From NCBI GenBank assembly GCA_964511665.1, contig CAZEHA010000017.1, positions 1 to 63,465 on the forward strand: a stretch of 63,465 nt of DNA. The letters are read 5' to 3'. Source of the stretch: JAGOEF01 sp964511665 (GTDB lineage: Bacteria > Bacteroidota > Bacteroidia > Bacteroidales > ML635J-15). Made by a program: the position numbers and the translations under genes. Shown in pieces: positions 53,684 to 63,465 of the stretch (position 1 is its first letter; each line of letters opens with the position of its first letter). Below the pieces are notes generated by a model. It was not told where the DNA came from and did no database searches. It worked only from the letters and a program-made list of their open reading frames with translations.

Positions 53684-54640
53684 ATGACAGAAAAAACCTT
53701 ATTGCTCAACATCAGTGATCCGTTAATGGTTTATGGCCCCAAAGACGAAAATGTTTACATTATACAGCGCCACTTTGCTAAATTAAAAATTCATTTTCGG
53801 GGCGATATGGTAAAAGTTTCAGGAGAACAGTCTGAAATTATCCGCTTCGAACAAAAACTGGAGCAGTTACTGCAACATTTGAATCGTTACAACAGACTTG
53901 GGTCAGATGATGTGAATAAAATACTATCGAACGAAATAGACAGTTCTGTTGATGAAGCAAAAGAGAAAGACATATTGCTCTACAGCACCTATGGCAAGCC
54001 CATAAAAGCGCGAAGTCGCAATCAACAAGCGCTTGTGGATGCTTCTTTTGAAAACGATATGATGTTTGCCATAGGCCCTGCCGGCACCGGTAAAACCTAT
54101 ACAGCCATAGCATTGGCTGTAAAAGCGCTAAAAGAGGCTCAGGTGAAGCGTATTATTTTGAGCAGACCGGCAGTTGAGGCAGGCGAGAATCTGGGTTTCT
54201 TACCCGGCGACCTTCGTGAGAAGCTCGACCCCTACTTGCAACCTCTCTACGATGCTTTGATGGATATGATTCCGGCCCGCAAACTGGAACAAATGATAGA
54301 AGACAAAGTGATTCAGATTGCTCCGTTGGGTTTTATGAGAGGGCGCACTTTGAATAACGCATTTGTAATTCTTGATGAAGCCCAGAATGCCACCTATAAC
54401 CAAATGAAAATGTTTTTGACCCGCATGGGAGAGTTTTCGAAGTTCATTATCACCGGCGACGTAACTCAAATTGACCTTCCCGATAAGAAGTCATCGGGGT
54501 TGCTGAAAGCAGAAAACATTCTGAACAATATACAAGGCATACAGTTTATTTATTTTGATTCGAGCGATGTTATCAGACACAAACTGGTTTCACAAATTAT
54601 TAATGCCTATCAACAAGAAGATAATAACAATAAACAATAA
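53684..54640 (+). CDS. PhoH family ATPase
   Basis: 318 residues, normal PhoH/PhoL length. N-terminal KH-like region, then the P-loop GPAGTGKTYTA (near 133), a Walker B-type ILDEAQNAT (near 230) and RMGEFSKFIITGD near 250. A probable ATP-dependent RNA helicase/nuclease-associated factor in RNA metabolism. It is followed 5 bp later by purC, probably in one transcript. Confidence 0.92.
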   Translation: MTEKTLLLNISDPLMVYGPKDENVYIIQRHFAKLKIHFRGDMVKVSGEQSEIIRFEQKLEQLLQHLNRYNRLGSDDVNKILSNEIDSSVDEAKEKDILLYSTYGKPIKARSRNQQALVDASFENDMMFAIGPAGTGKTYTAIALAVKALKEAQVKRIILSRPAVEAGENLGFLPGDLREKLDPYLQPLYDALMDMIPARKLEQMIEDKVIQIAPLGFMRGRTLNNAFVILDEAQNATYNQMKMFLTRMGEFSKFIITGDVTQIDLPDKKSSGLLKAENILNNIQGIQFIYFDSSDVIRHKLVSQIINAYQQEDNNNKQ

Positions 54641-54645
54641 AACCG

Positions 54646-55596
54646 ATGAATGAAGCAATTACAAAAACCAATTTCTCTTTCGAGAGGCAAACCAATGTGT
54701 ATAAGGGAAAAGTTCGTGATGTGTACAGTATTGGCAAAGATTTTTTAATAATGGTTGTTACCGACCGTATTTCGGCCTTCGATGTGGTGCTTCCCAATGG
54801 AATACCATATAAAGGCCAGGTATTGAATCAGATTGCCGATAAATTTCTTCAGGCTACAGCCAACATTGTACCAAACTGGAGAATTGCCACTCCCGACCCC
54901 ATGGTTATGGTTGGATACAAGTGTGAAGCCTTTCCCGTGGAAATGATAATAAGAGGCTACCTTACAGGCAGCAGTTGGCGCGACTACAAAAATGGTTCAC
55001 GCGAAATTTGCGGGGTACCTATTCCTGACGGTATGAAAGAACACCAGGCTTTCGAAAAACCCATCATTACACCCACCACCAAAGCAGAAATGGGAATGCA
55101 CGACGAAAACATTTCGAAGCAACACATTATTGAATCGGGCTTGGTTTCGGCCGAAGATTATGCCAAACTCGAAGATTATACTTATAAATTATTTGCCAGA
55201 GGTACCGAAATTGCAGCACAACAAGGGCTCATACTTGTCGACACCAAATACGAGTTCGGAAAACGTGATGGAAAAATATTCCTTATCGATGAAATTCACA
55301 CCCCCGATTCGTCGAGATACTTCTACAAAGAATTGTATGAAGAACGCTTTGCCAGTGGAGAACCACAGAAACAATTATCGAAAGAGTTTGTAAGGGAATG
55401 GCTTATTGCCAATAATTTCATGGGAAAACCTGGAGATATTTTGCCGGAAATGAATCGGGATAGAATTCAGGAAATATCGCAACGATATATTGAACTTTAC
55501 GAAAATATTACCGGAGACAAATTCGTTTCGGAACCATGCGAAAACATAGAAACCAGAATTGAGAATAATATAAAAGCGTTTCTGAAAAACCTGTAG
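54646..55596 (+). CDS. purC: Phosphoribosylaminoimidazole-succinocarboxamide synthase
   Basis: 316 residues, the longer eukaryotic-like/Bacteroidota PurC form. Signature YKGKVRDVYSIG at residues 18-29 (phosphate-binding), VTDRISAFDVVLPNGIPYKG near 42-60 and FLIDEIHTPDSSRYF near 207. It joins aspartate to CAIR in purine synthesis using ATP. Its stop codon abuts directly the stop codon of the convergent M43 peptidase gene (55596/55597). Confidence 0.95.
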   Translation: MNEAITKTNFSFERQTNVYKGKVRDVYSIGKDFLIMVVTDRISAFDVVLPNGIPYKGQVLNQIADKFLQATANIVPNWRIATPDPMVMVGYKCEAFPVEMIIRGYLTGSSWRDYKNGSREICGVPIPDGMKEHQAFEKPIITPTTKAEMGMHDENISKQHIIESGLVSAEDYAKLEDYTYKLFARGTEIAAQQGLILVDTKYEFGKRDGKIFLIDEIHTPDSSRYFYKELYEERFASGEPQKQLSKEFVREWLIANNFMGKPGDILPEMNRDRIQEISQRYIELYENITGDKFVSEPCENIETRIENNIKAFLKNL

Positions 55597-57672
55597 TTAC
55601 TGTTTGTTCACAATGCGGGTGTATGTGCCTGATTCGTGACGCACCGTAACAACGTAGCTTCCTGTTGCCAAACCATGAAATAGACTTGTAATATTGCGCG
55701 TGTTTTCGGTATGATAACATCCGGTTTCGCACAACAATCGACCTGTGATATCGTGAACCGAGATGTTACATTGGCCTTGAGGCATAGATATATACACTTC
55801 ACGTGAAAATGGATTTGGGAACACATTCACCGATGAAGACTTAGTAATACCGGAATATGCCGTTTCAACAGTCTTTACCGAAATATCGTCGATATACAAA
55901 GTGTTTCCCCCTTTGTTTACAGATTCGAACCGAAGTCTGATGGTACCACATTGGTAACCTGACGGTCGGTTAATATTAAATGACTCGGTGCGCCACTCGT
56001 TGACATTGGGGATAAAGGTGCCCGATGCGTACACTGCCTCAGTTGTTTTTAGAGAATTACCCGACTTATAATATCGTATCATCCAGGTTTTTCCACAATC
56101 GATTGAATAGTATACTCTTAACACATCGTTGGTAGTGGAGGTAGATTTGGCATACGCCACATTAAAACTAACATCAATGGGAAAATCGCTGGTATCGACA
56201 ACAACAAGAGGCGTATAAAAGGAGTTTGAAATATTATTCTCGTTCATATAATTCCGAATTCGCATTGAATAGGTTCCGGTGGCTGCTGCAGAGGAGATAC
56301 GTTGCCAGTTTTCGTTACCACTATTTATAAACGAAAAAACATTGATAACGTCGGGGTTGATGTAGGGGAAGGCAGTTTCTTCGAGGCTGGTTTCAAAAGG
56401 TAAGCTAAACCCATCGCTGTGGCTAAACACCGAAATGTTGTTGGTTTTTGATTTTGTATCGCTGCCTGCTGGGTTTATTACAGTAAGCGAGGTTGAGAAC
56501 ATGCCCGGCTCCTCATATACAACAACATTGTTTTTCTGGTCCGATTCTGCAGGGTTGCCTCCTTCGTAAGTCCAATCCCAAACATAAATAGTATCGGTAT
56601 TATAACTCAAATCGTAGTATGATATTTCGGTATTTACACATGCAACCTGTATATTTTGCCCCCAATCGGCAACAGGGTCGCACACTGCTATGGCATCTTC
56701 GTCGAATACTCCAGTTGCTATGAGATTGGCTTCGGTCCACAAGTTATTGCGTTGAGCTACAGTGCTGTTCAATATTGCTCTCATCATGGCTCCCTGCCCA
56801 TGAGTAAACATCACACCGCAATAGGAGTAGTCCATATAATTCTGCACATTATCAAGAGAACCGCAAGTGTTGGAATACAATGCACAACTGGTATGCCCAA
56901 TGGTATTTGGAGTATCCTCGATGCCATCGTCTATGTCGCAATTTTCGGGTAAGCCCGGATCGTTGGTACTACCCCATGGATGTGGCAGATTCAGGTAATG
57001 CCCAATTTCGTGGGTAAGCGTGCGGGAACGATTGGTTGAACCGGTACCAATTGAACCTACATAAGCGTGGTCGATGAGAATTCCATCGCGTCCGTCGGGG
57101 GCAGTTCCCGGATAATAGGCATAACCGGCAACACCACCCGGAATACGATTTACAATCCACACATTCAAATATTTGGCACGCGGCCACGATGGCGCAATAT
57201 ATTTAATATGCTCACCACCATTATACGTTTCATACGAAAAAGTTCGGGTTACTCCATCGGTACAGTTACCCCAAGGGTCGAGTTTAGCCAAACGAAACTC
57301 GATGCGCGAATCGGTAGCAATATTTTTAAACTCGTCGATAATATAGGAAGTATCAGCATTTAATTTCCTGAAATCGAGGTTTAAAATCCGTATTTGGTCT
57401 TCGAGTTGCTCTTTCGACAGGTTTTCGGGACCATAGTAATGCACCACATGGAATACAACGGGGATAACATATAACTGGTCGCCTTTTGGTGAATTTGCCA
57501 AAAAATCGTCGACAAATTGTAACAAGGCTTCGCGTTCGGCACGTGCCTGAGGATTGCGTTCCAACTCGAGTCTGTTCATTTCGTCGGTAGCACAACGCCA
57601 TGTTTCATCCTGTGCATTTAGCCATGGAAGAAGTGTTGTAAGAAAAACGAATACTGCAAAAAGTGATTTCAT
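55597..57672 (-). CDS. Secreted M43 (pappalysin-type) metallopeptidase with T9SS tail
   Basis: 691 residues with a signal peptide (LLPWLNAQ). The zinc motif HEIGHYLNLPH is at H221, E222, H225 and H231, and the Met-turn appears in NYMDYSYCG near 280, with the calcium-binding surroundings of the M43B family. A PKD-like and an MAM-like module (VYYSIDCGKTW, TLYIDDISV) follow, then a type A sorting domain beginning VFPNPFSR (about 625-691). Secreted protease; the promoter is at 57690-57721. Confidence 0.93.
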   Translation of the reverse strand: MKSLFAVFVFLTTLLPWLNAQDETWRCATDEMNRLELERNPQARAEREALLQFVDDFLANSPKGDQLYVIPVVFHVVHYYGPENLSKEQLEDQIRILNLDFRKLNADTSYIIDEFKNIATDSRIEFRLAKLDPWGNCTDGVTRTFSYETYNGGEHIKYIAPSWPRAKYLNVWIVNRIPGGVAGYAYYPGTAPDGRDGILIDHAYVGSIGTGSTNRSRTLTHEIGHYLNLPHPWGSTNDPGLPENCDIDDGIEDTPNTIGHTSCALYSNTCGSLDNVQNYMDYSYCGVMFTHGQGAMMRAILNSTVAQRNNLWTEANLIATGVFDEDAIAVCDPVADWGQNIQVACVNTEISYYDLSYNTDTIYVWDWTYEGGNPAESDQKNNVVVYEEPGMFSTSLTVINPAGSDTKSKTNNISVFSHSDGFSLPFETSLEETAFPYINPDVINVFSFINSGNENWQRISSAAATGTYSMRIRNYMNENNISNSFYTPLVVVDTSDFPIDVSFNVAYAKSTSTTNDVLRVYYSIDCGKTWMIRYYKSGNSLKTTEAVYASGTFIPNVNEWRTESFNINRPSGYQCGTIRLRFESVNKGGNTLYIDDISVKTVETAYSGITKSSSVNVFPNPFSREVYISMPQGQCNISVHDITGRLLCETGCYHTENTRNITSLFHGLATGSYVVTVRHESGTYTRIVNKQ

Positions 57673-57689
57673 AATCGTATAAATATTTG

Positions 57690-57721
57690 CAAAGTTAAAT
57701 CAATATCGATGTCATTTTCAA
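57690..57721 (-). promoter_or_regulatory. Promoter of the M43 peptidase gene
   Basis: On the minus strand TTG (57721-57719), 21 bp, TAACTTTG (57697-57690), a full fit to the Bacteroidota consensus; the start codon is 17 bp downstream. Confidence 0.65.
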
Positions 57722-57773
57722 TTATTATAATTGAGCAGGTCTCTTTTCTATGAATCAACTGTTTTGATGCCTG

Positions 57774-60700
57774 CTATTTGTTCAGAATAATTTTTTGGGT
57801 AATTTCCATTGATGAGTTTTTCACCGTAAGAAAATACACACCCGATGCCACATCGCTTGCAGGATTCCATTGCAACTGCGATTCCGACGATATAGTGTTC
57901 CACAAACTACGACCCGAAATATCGGTGATTTCGTAATGTAATTCACCAAGTTTAGCATCAGAATAAATGGTAAATACATCAGCAGAAGGATTGGGGTACA
58001 CCTGCAATACAGAAGACAAGAATACATCTTCGTTGCCTACACCCATATCAACATACAGGGTTACGGGCAGCGAGATGGTGTCGGCTACCGAATAAATCCG
58101 CAGCATGCATTCATATATACCCATTTCCATCCCATTGGTGTTGAAGCTTATTAATATAGTATCGATTTCACCAATAATTACCTGCCCAACAAGGGGGTCG
58201 ATACTCATCCAATCGATGGGTGGTCCTAAATTAATCAGGCTAATCTCGTTGCCCACCATATGCGGCTCGGCACCATAAATATCGCCATGAAGCTGATATT
58301 CAATATCGATGTCTCCTTCGAAATTTTCGTCGATACTCGCCTCAACATTCATTGTGCCGGTACTGTTTCCATGAATAATACCCCAACCGTTGTCGTCTTC
58401 TCCAAACCAACTGATTATAACCCCATTTCCAATAGTTCCCGAACTCGCTAAACTGCCATTGGGAGAAACACAATCGGTGCTGGAAGTTACGGTAACACCA
58501 GTTGGAAAATCGAGATACACCTGTTTGATCCATTCATTATCGGGAGAATTATTATGTACTGTAAAAGTCCAGTTCACATCGCTACCCGGGGTAAATGCAT
58601 TCTCGCTACACACAACAGTGCTGCCCGCGATACTTCTTGGCTGCGAAGGCAATACATTAAGCACCTCAAAATAATAGTTTAAAATGCCGCCACCATTATT
58701 CATCACATACAGGGTATCGATATCGATTTCGTTGCTGTTCATGTGTTTCACAATGCTATCGTGACTAAGCACCAACAACGGGGGCGCATCGTAAATAGAG
58801 GGGAACACTATATTATCGATCCAGGCACAGTCTTGAAACGAATTAACCGAACCATCCTTACGGTAGCGCCATCGAAACACATGAACACCTGCATTTACCG
58901 GATAGGTGAATTGCTCCCAATCTTGCTGTCCGTCCCAACGAGCAATTTCGTTACCATCAATGGTAAACAACAAATAGTCCCAATTATCGTTGACATCGTT
59001 TTCGCAACTCACCGCACGATAAAACGAAATGTTACCCGATGAAATCACTTCGAGAGCAATGCTTAAATCTGATACCTGATTGTGTGTGATAGGGCCCGAT
59101 TTTACACTGAATTGACCATCGTAAACATTGTCATTGCTAATAAACCAATTCTGGTTACCACTTAGCTCCCACTCGAAACGACTAAAATCACCCGTTTCCC
59201 AATCTTCGATTATCTGCCCGATGGTAAGCTTAAGTATTAAAGTTTCTTCGTAGTTATGATCGCCGGTGATATGCATCTGAATAAAAGCCAAATAGCCAAC
59301 CGGTGCCTCATCAGAGGCTGATATATTAAATATTGTTGGCGCATTGGAGCCCGGGGCTAAAGATTCAATCTGATAGGTGGTGCTGTTTAAGCTTATAAAC
59401 GGATCGTTGGTACTAATAGTAAAATTCAAGTCGCCAACACCGGAGCCTCCCGAGTTTTCGATAAAAAAATGCACATCGGAGGTTTCACCTAAATCGAGGC
59501 GATGGTTATCGTTGTCGTCGACCCACTGATCGGTGTTTTGGAGCACAGCGGTATATATGGGAACACTTATTGGAATATCCCATGAACTTTGATCACAAAC
59601 TGCTGTAATAATAAAGGGAATTATTTGCCCGTTGGTAAAATCGTATAATGTATTCAGGGTAAATGCCTCTGTTATTAAAAGTTCCTGCCCGGGCGACAGA
59701 TTCAAATTACCCACCCCTATTTGTACCAAACTGACTTGATTGTTGGTTGTTGACAAAGCAATTGATAGATTTGTCATGGGTAAATCGGTAGCATTTCGCA
59801 AGCTTACGTTGAACCATGCATATTCGCCCCATTCGAGAGTATCGTTATTGTTGGTGTGCAGCTCGGCCGAAACAATCAATCCGTTGGTTGAAATGGGTAT
59901 TGTTTTTCGGTCGATAAGCATATTGCTATCGTACACCTTAAAATTCAGGTTGTATGCCAGCAACTCTTGTGTTGGACTCCCTGTGAGCAAGCCTGCTGTA
60001 GTCAGATAAAACTCTTCGGGCATCACTCGTGGAGTCATGGTATATTTCAAGTTCTCGGGCAAATTGGGCGACGAACTAAACTGAAACAAGTTATAATTCA
60101 TCTGATTACCCGACGAAATACCCGATATCCACACCTCATCGTAGGGAATATCAGAGCTACCATAAAACAATTCTATATTGCCATTGGCGTAGATTCTTAT
60201 GGCAGTTTCAATAAAATTGGCTTTGTTCCAGCGAAAAGCCACATAATCGTCGGTTAATTTATAAAAAACCGATGCGTTAAGATCCATCATGCAAGCAGCA
60301 ATACACGGACGATTCATAAAAGCACTCATCATTTCGTGTTGATAAGGCAGGCTAAACGATTCGCCGCTGAAATCGAGGTAACCATCGTTCGAAACATAAA
60401 TTTTTGTGTATTCGTTGCCATAAAAGTTTACTGCAAAGGGGAGATTAATTGAAGAACCGCTAAATGATGTAGTGATATCGCCCGGCATTGAGGCAGTTGA
60501 ACTAAGTAAATCGTAATCTACGTCAAATTCCCAGTAATATGGGGGCGTTCCTCCTGAGGCAGTCAGCTGATAACTGTAATCGTGATACACTTCGGCCATG
60601 GGCAATACCGATGATGTGATGTTCACCGAGCTATAATTGATATTTCGCACTATTGAAAGCTGTGTTTTTTCATTGTGAACAATGGGCACATTGGTTTGGG

Positions 60701-62027
60701 AACAAGGAGTTTCAACCAATCCGGAGGTGTAATCCATCAACGAAAACGAAATCACATTTCCATTTCCCCACACATCGGGATCCTCTTCCACTATTTCGAA
60801 AAAGAATTTTGCCAGATCTCCGGGGTTCAGGTAATTGAGAAAAGGAGTAACATCTAAACCAAATTCCAGATATTTCTGCTCTTCTTCGTTGCCGCCCTGC
60901 ATACCCATATCGCCCCCCTGATAGTTGATAATGGGATATTCAATAATATAGGCAGGCTCGGTATCCAACACATTGGTCGACATGCCGGCGCGTATTTTTA
61001 TTCGTTTACGATGCGTATAATAGATATTTATCTTATAAGTTAATTGAGGTTGGTAGTTTGCTTTGGCTTCGAGCACATTTACAGCATTGTTCCAAATACC
61101 GCCCTGCGAGGAAGCATCGGCCAATGTTTTATACATCATCCATGCGTAATATGGGGAAGAATACGTATTGGCCATTTTAAATGCCCCTATTTCCCAGTCG
61201 CGCACATCAACAACACCATCGCTGTTAATATCGATGTGGTTTGTATATTGACCATCGCCATTGTAATCCCACTTAATTTCATCGTTGTAGCCACATATAT
61301 TCATGCCGTGGTTTGGAGATGAGCCCCAGGATACAATTACTCTTTCGCCTGAATGAGGTGTTCCGGCCGGCAAAGTATTCGATGGATTTTGATATTGTGA
61401 ATAAAAAAATGCGACTCCTCCTGTTTCCGATCCGTCAAGGTGGTCATTAATCCAATGCTTCAGAGTTAGAATGCCTTCTTCGGTATTGGTTTTAATTACG
61501 TAAGCATTCTGAATACGATTTTGCATGGCATTGTAATAGCTGTCGTATCCCGACATCCAACGACTGCCTCCACCGCTGTCGTAGGTTCCACCATACACTG
61601 CTGTGGTTGGGCATCCAACCAGCCTGAGTACTTCGAGACTATGATAATAGCTCACACCATAATATCCCAAACCCCCGTTTTCCCAGTTCCATGTGAAGTG
61701 TGTGGGGAAATTGTTGGCAACATTACTACCATTTTGGTTTCGTAAACGGCATATTTCGTAACTAAAGCCAAGTGTAATTGCAGCTGCCTGACCACAACTT
61801 AATCCACCTTGAAGGAACAAGCCCGGATAATACATCAATGCAGAATTGTCAACCTCTACCGGTAACGATTTGTTCTGATATTGGGGTGGCAGCTTAAGCT
61901 CCGGCAGACCTGTCATTTGTTGCTGCTCGCTTACACTAAGTGGAATTAAATCGGGGTGAATACCCTGTGAATGCAGCAATGAAACTGTGAGAACAAATAC
62001 AGTCGCCAAAAAAAATGCTTTTTTCAT
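57774..62027 (-). CDS. Papain-like (C1-type) secreted protein with T9SS tail
   Basis: 1417 residues with a signal peptide (FVLTVSLLHSQ). Residues of about 60-330 are papain-like: Q73 and nucleophile C78 in LQGGLSCGQAAAI, H240 in NHGMNICGYND and N287 in KMANTYSS. Between H240 and N287 are two calcium-loop-like motifs, DYNGDGQYTNHID and DINSDGVVDVRDWE, dockerin-like. The next 1000 residues are beta-rich: a PATR/cadherin-like segment, CARDB-like and other domains (SIALSTTNNQVSLVQ, PGQELLITEAF). The C-terminal sorting domain starts at VYPNPSADV. It follows a related, truncated gene by 6 bp. Confidence 0.85.
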   Translation of the reverse strand: MKKAFFLATVFVLTVSLLHSQGIHPDLIPLSVSEQQQMTGLPELKLPPQYQNKSLPVEVDNSALMYYPGLFLQGGLSCGQAAAITLGFSYEICRLRNQNGSNVANNFPTHFTWNWENGGLGYYGVSYYHSLEVLRLVGCPTTAVYGGTYDSGGGSRWMSGYDSYYNAMQNRIQNAYVIKTNTEEGILTLKHWINDHLDGSETGGVAFFYSQYQNPSNTLPAGTPHSGERVIVSWGSSPNHGMNICGYNDEIKWDYNGDGQYTNHIDINSDGVVDVRDWEIGAFKMANTYSSPYYAWMMYKTLADASSQGGIWNNAVNVLEAKANYQPQLTYKINIYYTHRKRIKIRAGMSTNVLDTEPAYIIEYPIINYQGGDMGMQGGNEEEQKYLEFGLDVTPFLNYLNPGDLAKFFFEIVEEDPDVWGNGNVISFSLMDYTSGLVETPCSQTNVPIVHNEKTQLSIVRNINYSSVNITSSVLPMAEVYHDYSYQLTASGGTPPYYWEFDVDYDLLSSTASMPGDITTSFSGSSINLPFAVNFYGNEYTKIYVSNDGYLDFSGESFSLPYQHEMMSAFMNRPCIAACMMDLNASVFYKLTDDYVAFRWNKANFIETAIRIYANGNIELFYGSSDIPYDEVWISGISSGNQMNYNLFQFSSSPNLPENLKYTMTPRVMPEEFYLTTAGLLTGSPTQELLAYNLNFKVYDSNMLIDRKTIPISTNGLIVSAELHTNNNDTLEWGEYAWFNVSLRNATDLPMTNLSIALSTTNNQVSLVQIGVGNLNLSPGQELLITEAFTLNTLYDFTNGQIIPFIITAVCDQSSWDIPISVPIYTAVLQNTDQWVDDNDNHRLDLGETSDVHFFIENSGGSGVGDLNFTISTNDPFISLNSTTYQIESLAPGSNAPTIFNISASDEAPVGYLAFIQMHITGDHNYEETLILKLTIGQIIEDWETGDFSRFEWELSGNQNWFISNDNVYDGQFSVKSGPITHNQVSDLSIALEVISSGNISFYRAVSCENDVNDNWDYLLFTIDGNEIARWDGQQDWEQFTYPVNAGVHVFRWRYRKDGSVNSFQDCAWIDNIVFPSIYDAPPLLVLSHDSIVKHMNSNEIDIDTLYVMNNGGGILNYYFEVLNVLPSQPRSIAGSTVVCSENAFTPGSDVNWTFTVHNNSPDNEWIKQVYLDFPTGVTVTSSTDCVSPNGSLASSGTIGNGVIISWFGEDDNGWGIIHGNSTGTMNVEASIDENFEGDIDIEYQLHGDIYGAEPHMVGNEISLINLGPPIDWMSIDPLVGQVIIGEIDTILISFNTNGMEMGIYECMLRIYSVADTISLPVTLYVDMGVGNEDVFLSSVLQVYPNPSADVFTIYSDAKLGELHYEITDISGRSLWNTISSESQLQWNPASDVASGVYFLTVKNSSMEITQKIILNK

Positions 62028-62033
62028 AAAAGA

Positions 62034-63465
62034 CTATTGTTTGATGAAACGTTGGATGTAATTATTGTTGTTAACGTGCAGCGTCAGAAAATACACACCG
62101 GGCACCAGCTTATCGAGTTGTAGTTGAACATTTTGGTTGTTCAACACTGTATGTTTTACTTCAATGGTTCTTCCATAAATGTCGTAACAACAAAGTTTTT
62201 CTATATCTAATTCTGAAGAAACAATCAGCATTTCGGTAACCGGATTCGGATAGATTGAAAACGGTAAAGATTGAATATTGTCGATACCGGTTATCAACTG
62301 GTAATCGCGTGATACACTTCTGCCTTTGCCATCGCTAAGGCGTATTCGCACCGGATAGGGTTGTTCGTAAAAAATATTACCCGTGAGAATACCGCTTTGC
62401 GACAACTGAACTCCGGTTGGTACCGGAAAGCTTGTTATTTTGTACAATAATCCCGATGCCGGCATTTCATTTTTCGAAATAATAAACGCATCGTTGTTGT
62501 TCCCAAAAGAAACACCTGCAATACCTGTAGAATTTCGGTTAAAATACTGAGGACCATAATACATATCGACGCTGCCGTCGGCATATAGATTTATTCCAAA
62601 ATTACAATCGGTCCAGGGCTCAAGATATTGTTGCGACACATTCCAGCGAATACTCACATAATTGCTGTACTGCTTAACCCATATTCCATCGCCATACTCC
62701 GGATTTACAACAAAACTAAAGCGCATGTGAGGTCCTATTACTCGTTCCATAGCAAAAAAGTCGTCGAGTAATGCACTGGCATAAGGCCAGGGGCGTTGAT
62801 CGTTGCCCAGTATAATATATCCATCGCTGTTCACAAATATATTACTGTACAATTGACCATTCCATGGGAACAAAAAGGGCAATTCATAATCGACTATTCC
62901 ATCGAAATATGTATCGGGGCTTATTTTTTCGTCGGTAAAATACTGATATTCATACGACTGTTTAGCCGTATCGAAGACAGCCTGCAATGCCCACTCGTAA
63001 GGTAGATTTCCTCCCGATCCCTCCATAAAAAAGGTAAAAGGAGAATTTGCACTAAATACCGGAAGTGCCTGGGTTTCGATAACCGGTTTATCGAAATTGA
63101 TGCTTGCATTCAAGGGAACATAAAACAGTGAACTTGTAAATGGCACACTACCAGTCCACGAAATTTCGTCAGGGGGGCACACGTGATGCCGGTAAATGGT
63201 AAACTCTTCAATGGCCCCGTTATAGGAATTGTGAGGGTCGAGTTCGCGGGCTACAACAAAGAATCGTGCCGGTGTGCCTGGTTCAATATAATCGAGTAAG
63301 GGACTAAGGTCGTAACCCAATTCGATAGTTTTATCGGCCTCGGAGCTTCCCCCTTGCATGTACTTATTGCCTCCCTGGTAGTTGACCATCGAAAAGTCTA
63401 ACTCGTGGTCGGGAGCAATTGCGTTTGGGTTTTGACTCACTCCAAAACTTATTTTCACTTTATCG
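62034..63465 (-). CDS. 5'-truncated tandem paralogue of the papain-like protein, T9SS tail
   Basis: The frame stays open to the window edge (the GTG at 63458 is internal), so the start lies beyond position 63465. The visible 476 codons align with the paralogue encoded next: NYQGGNKYMQGG against NYQGGDMGMQGG, LGYDLSPLLDYIEPG against FGLDVTPFLNYLNPG, and the same VFVNSDGY-type module. The type A tail starts at IYPNPVTEM and ends VYFLTLHVNNNNYIQRF. Whether it carries the papain-like domain is not visible. It is co-oriented and 6 bp upstream of the paralogue, so a tandem duplication. Confidence 0.85.
   Translation of the reverse strand, partial: DKVKISFGVSQNPNAIAPDHELDFSMVNYQGGNKYMQGGSSEADKTIELGYDLSPLLDYIEPGTPARFFVVARELDPHNSYNGAIEEFTIYRHHVCPPDEISWTGSVPFTSSLFYVPLNASINFDKPVIETQALPVFSANSPFTFFMEGSGGNLPYEWALQAVFDTAKQSYEYQYFTDEKISPDTYFDGIVDYELPFLFPWNGQLYSNIFVNSDGYIILGNDQRPWPYASALLDDFFAMERVIGPHMRFSFVVNPEYGDGIWVKQYSNYVSIRWNVSQQYLEPWTDCNFGINLYADGSVDMYYGPQYFNRNSTGIAGVSFGNNNDAFIISKNEMPASGLLYKITSFPVPTGVQLSQSGILTGNIFYEQPYPVRIRLSDGKGRSVSRDYQLITGIDNIQSLPFSIYPNPVTEMLIVSSELDIEKLCCYDIYGRTIEVKHTVLNNQNVQLQLDKLVPGVYFLTLHVNNNNYIQRFIKQ

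Overview
The window looks like a chromosomal segment of an anaerobic member of the Bacteroidota, probably Bacteroidales or Marinilabiliales-like; the exact lineage cannot be fixed from the sequence alone. The evidence is nine proteins with type IX secretion system (T9SS) C-terminal sorting domains (eight plausible secreted substrates plus one membrane-anchored anti-sigma factor), SprB-type repeats, promoters of the Bacteroidota TTTG / TAnnTTTG type, and anaerobe markers: rubrerythrin, a Na+-translocating methylmalonyl-CoA decarboxylase, a cobalamin adenosyltransferase and an orange-protein (ORP)-like NifX/MinD cluster. I found no rRNA, tRNA, CRISPR array, phage or transposase gene.

Layout. 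0.4-8.1 kb (all minus): DUF134 regulator, NifX-like protein, DUF5320 protein, second NifX-like protein, DUF89 phosphatase-like protein, two ferredoxin-inserted MinD ATPases and CobO in a mostly overlapping operon, followed by a radical SAM protein, a CoA-disulfide-reductase-like flavoprotein and an OsmC protein. The operon diverges at 8.1-8.2 kb, through a shared palindromic operator, from a plus-strand surface cluster (8.2-13.3 kb: two FISUMP/DUF1566-type proteins, a lipoprotein, a beta-barrel protein and a DUF1573 protein). 13.3-21.3 kb holds cysQ, an SDR enzyme, malic enzyme, a C10 peptidase, a nucleoside hydrolase-like protein and an NlpC/P60-LysM hydrolase. 21.3-21.9 kb is intergenic with a 197-bp nested inverted repeat. 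21.9-25.7 kb is a T9SS type B protein plus a TPR protein. 25.7-29.5 kb (minus) is a GNAT, M20 amidohydrolase, alanine racemase and second racemase operon. 29.8-34.8 kb contains a CAP protein, an outer-membrane protein, a secreted subtilase and a DUF5011-type lipoprotein; 34.9-36.0 kb a ferritin-like protein and rubrerythrin.

36.1-46.9 kb (minus) is the most striking unit: an ECF sigma factor, a membrane anti-sigma factor whose periplasmic end is a T9SS type B sorting domain, a small exported protein, and a 2779-residue adhesin-like protein with about 24 SprB-type repeats. 47.1-51.7 kb (plus) is the methylmalonyl-CoA epimerase and Na+-pumping decarboxylase operon. 51.7-53.6 kb has a PagL-like deacylase and a SAM-hydrolase family protein; 53.7-55.6 kb phoH and purC; 55.6-63.5 kb secreted peptidases, including a papain-like protein and a 5'-truncated tandem paralogue that runs off the window.

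Functional reading: succinate/propionate-type fermentation coupled to Na+ export (mce, mmd genes, malic enzyme, B12 adenosylation), oxidative-stress defence, a large secreted proteolytic and adhesive surface, and an anaerobe-specific metallo-cofactor/ORP-like complex of unresolved function. The best candidates for new biology are the sigma/anti-sigma-CTD/adhesin operon, the extended ORP-like operon with its operators, and the strict cysteine covariation in the SprB repeats.
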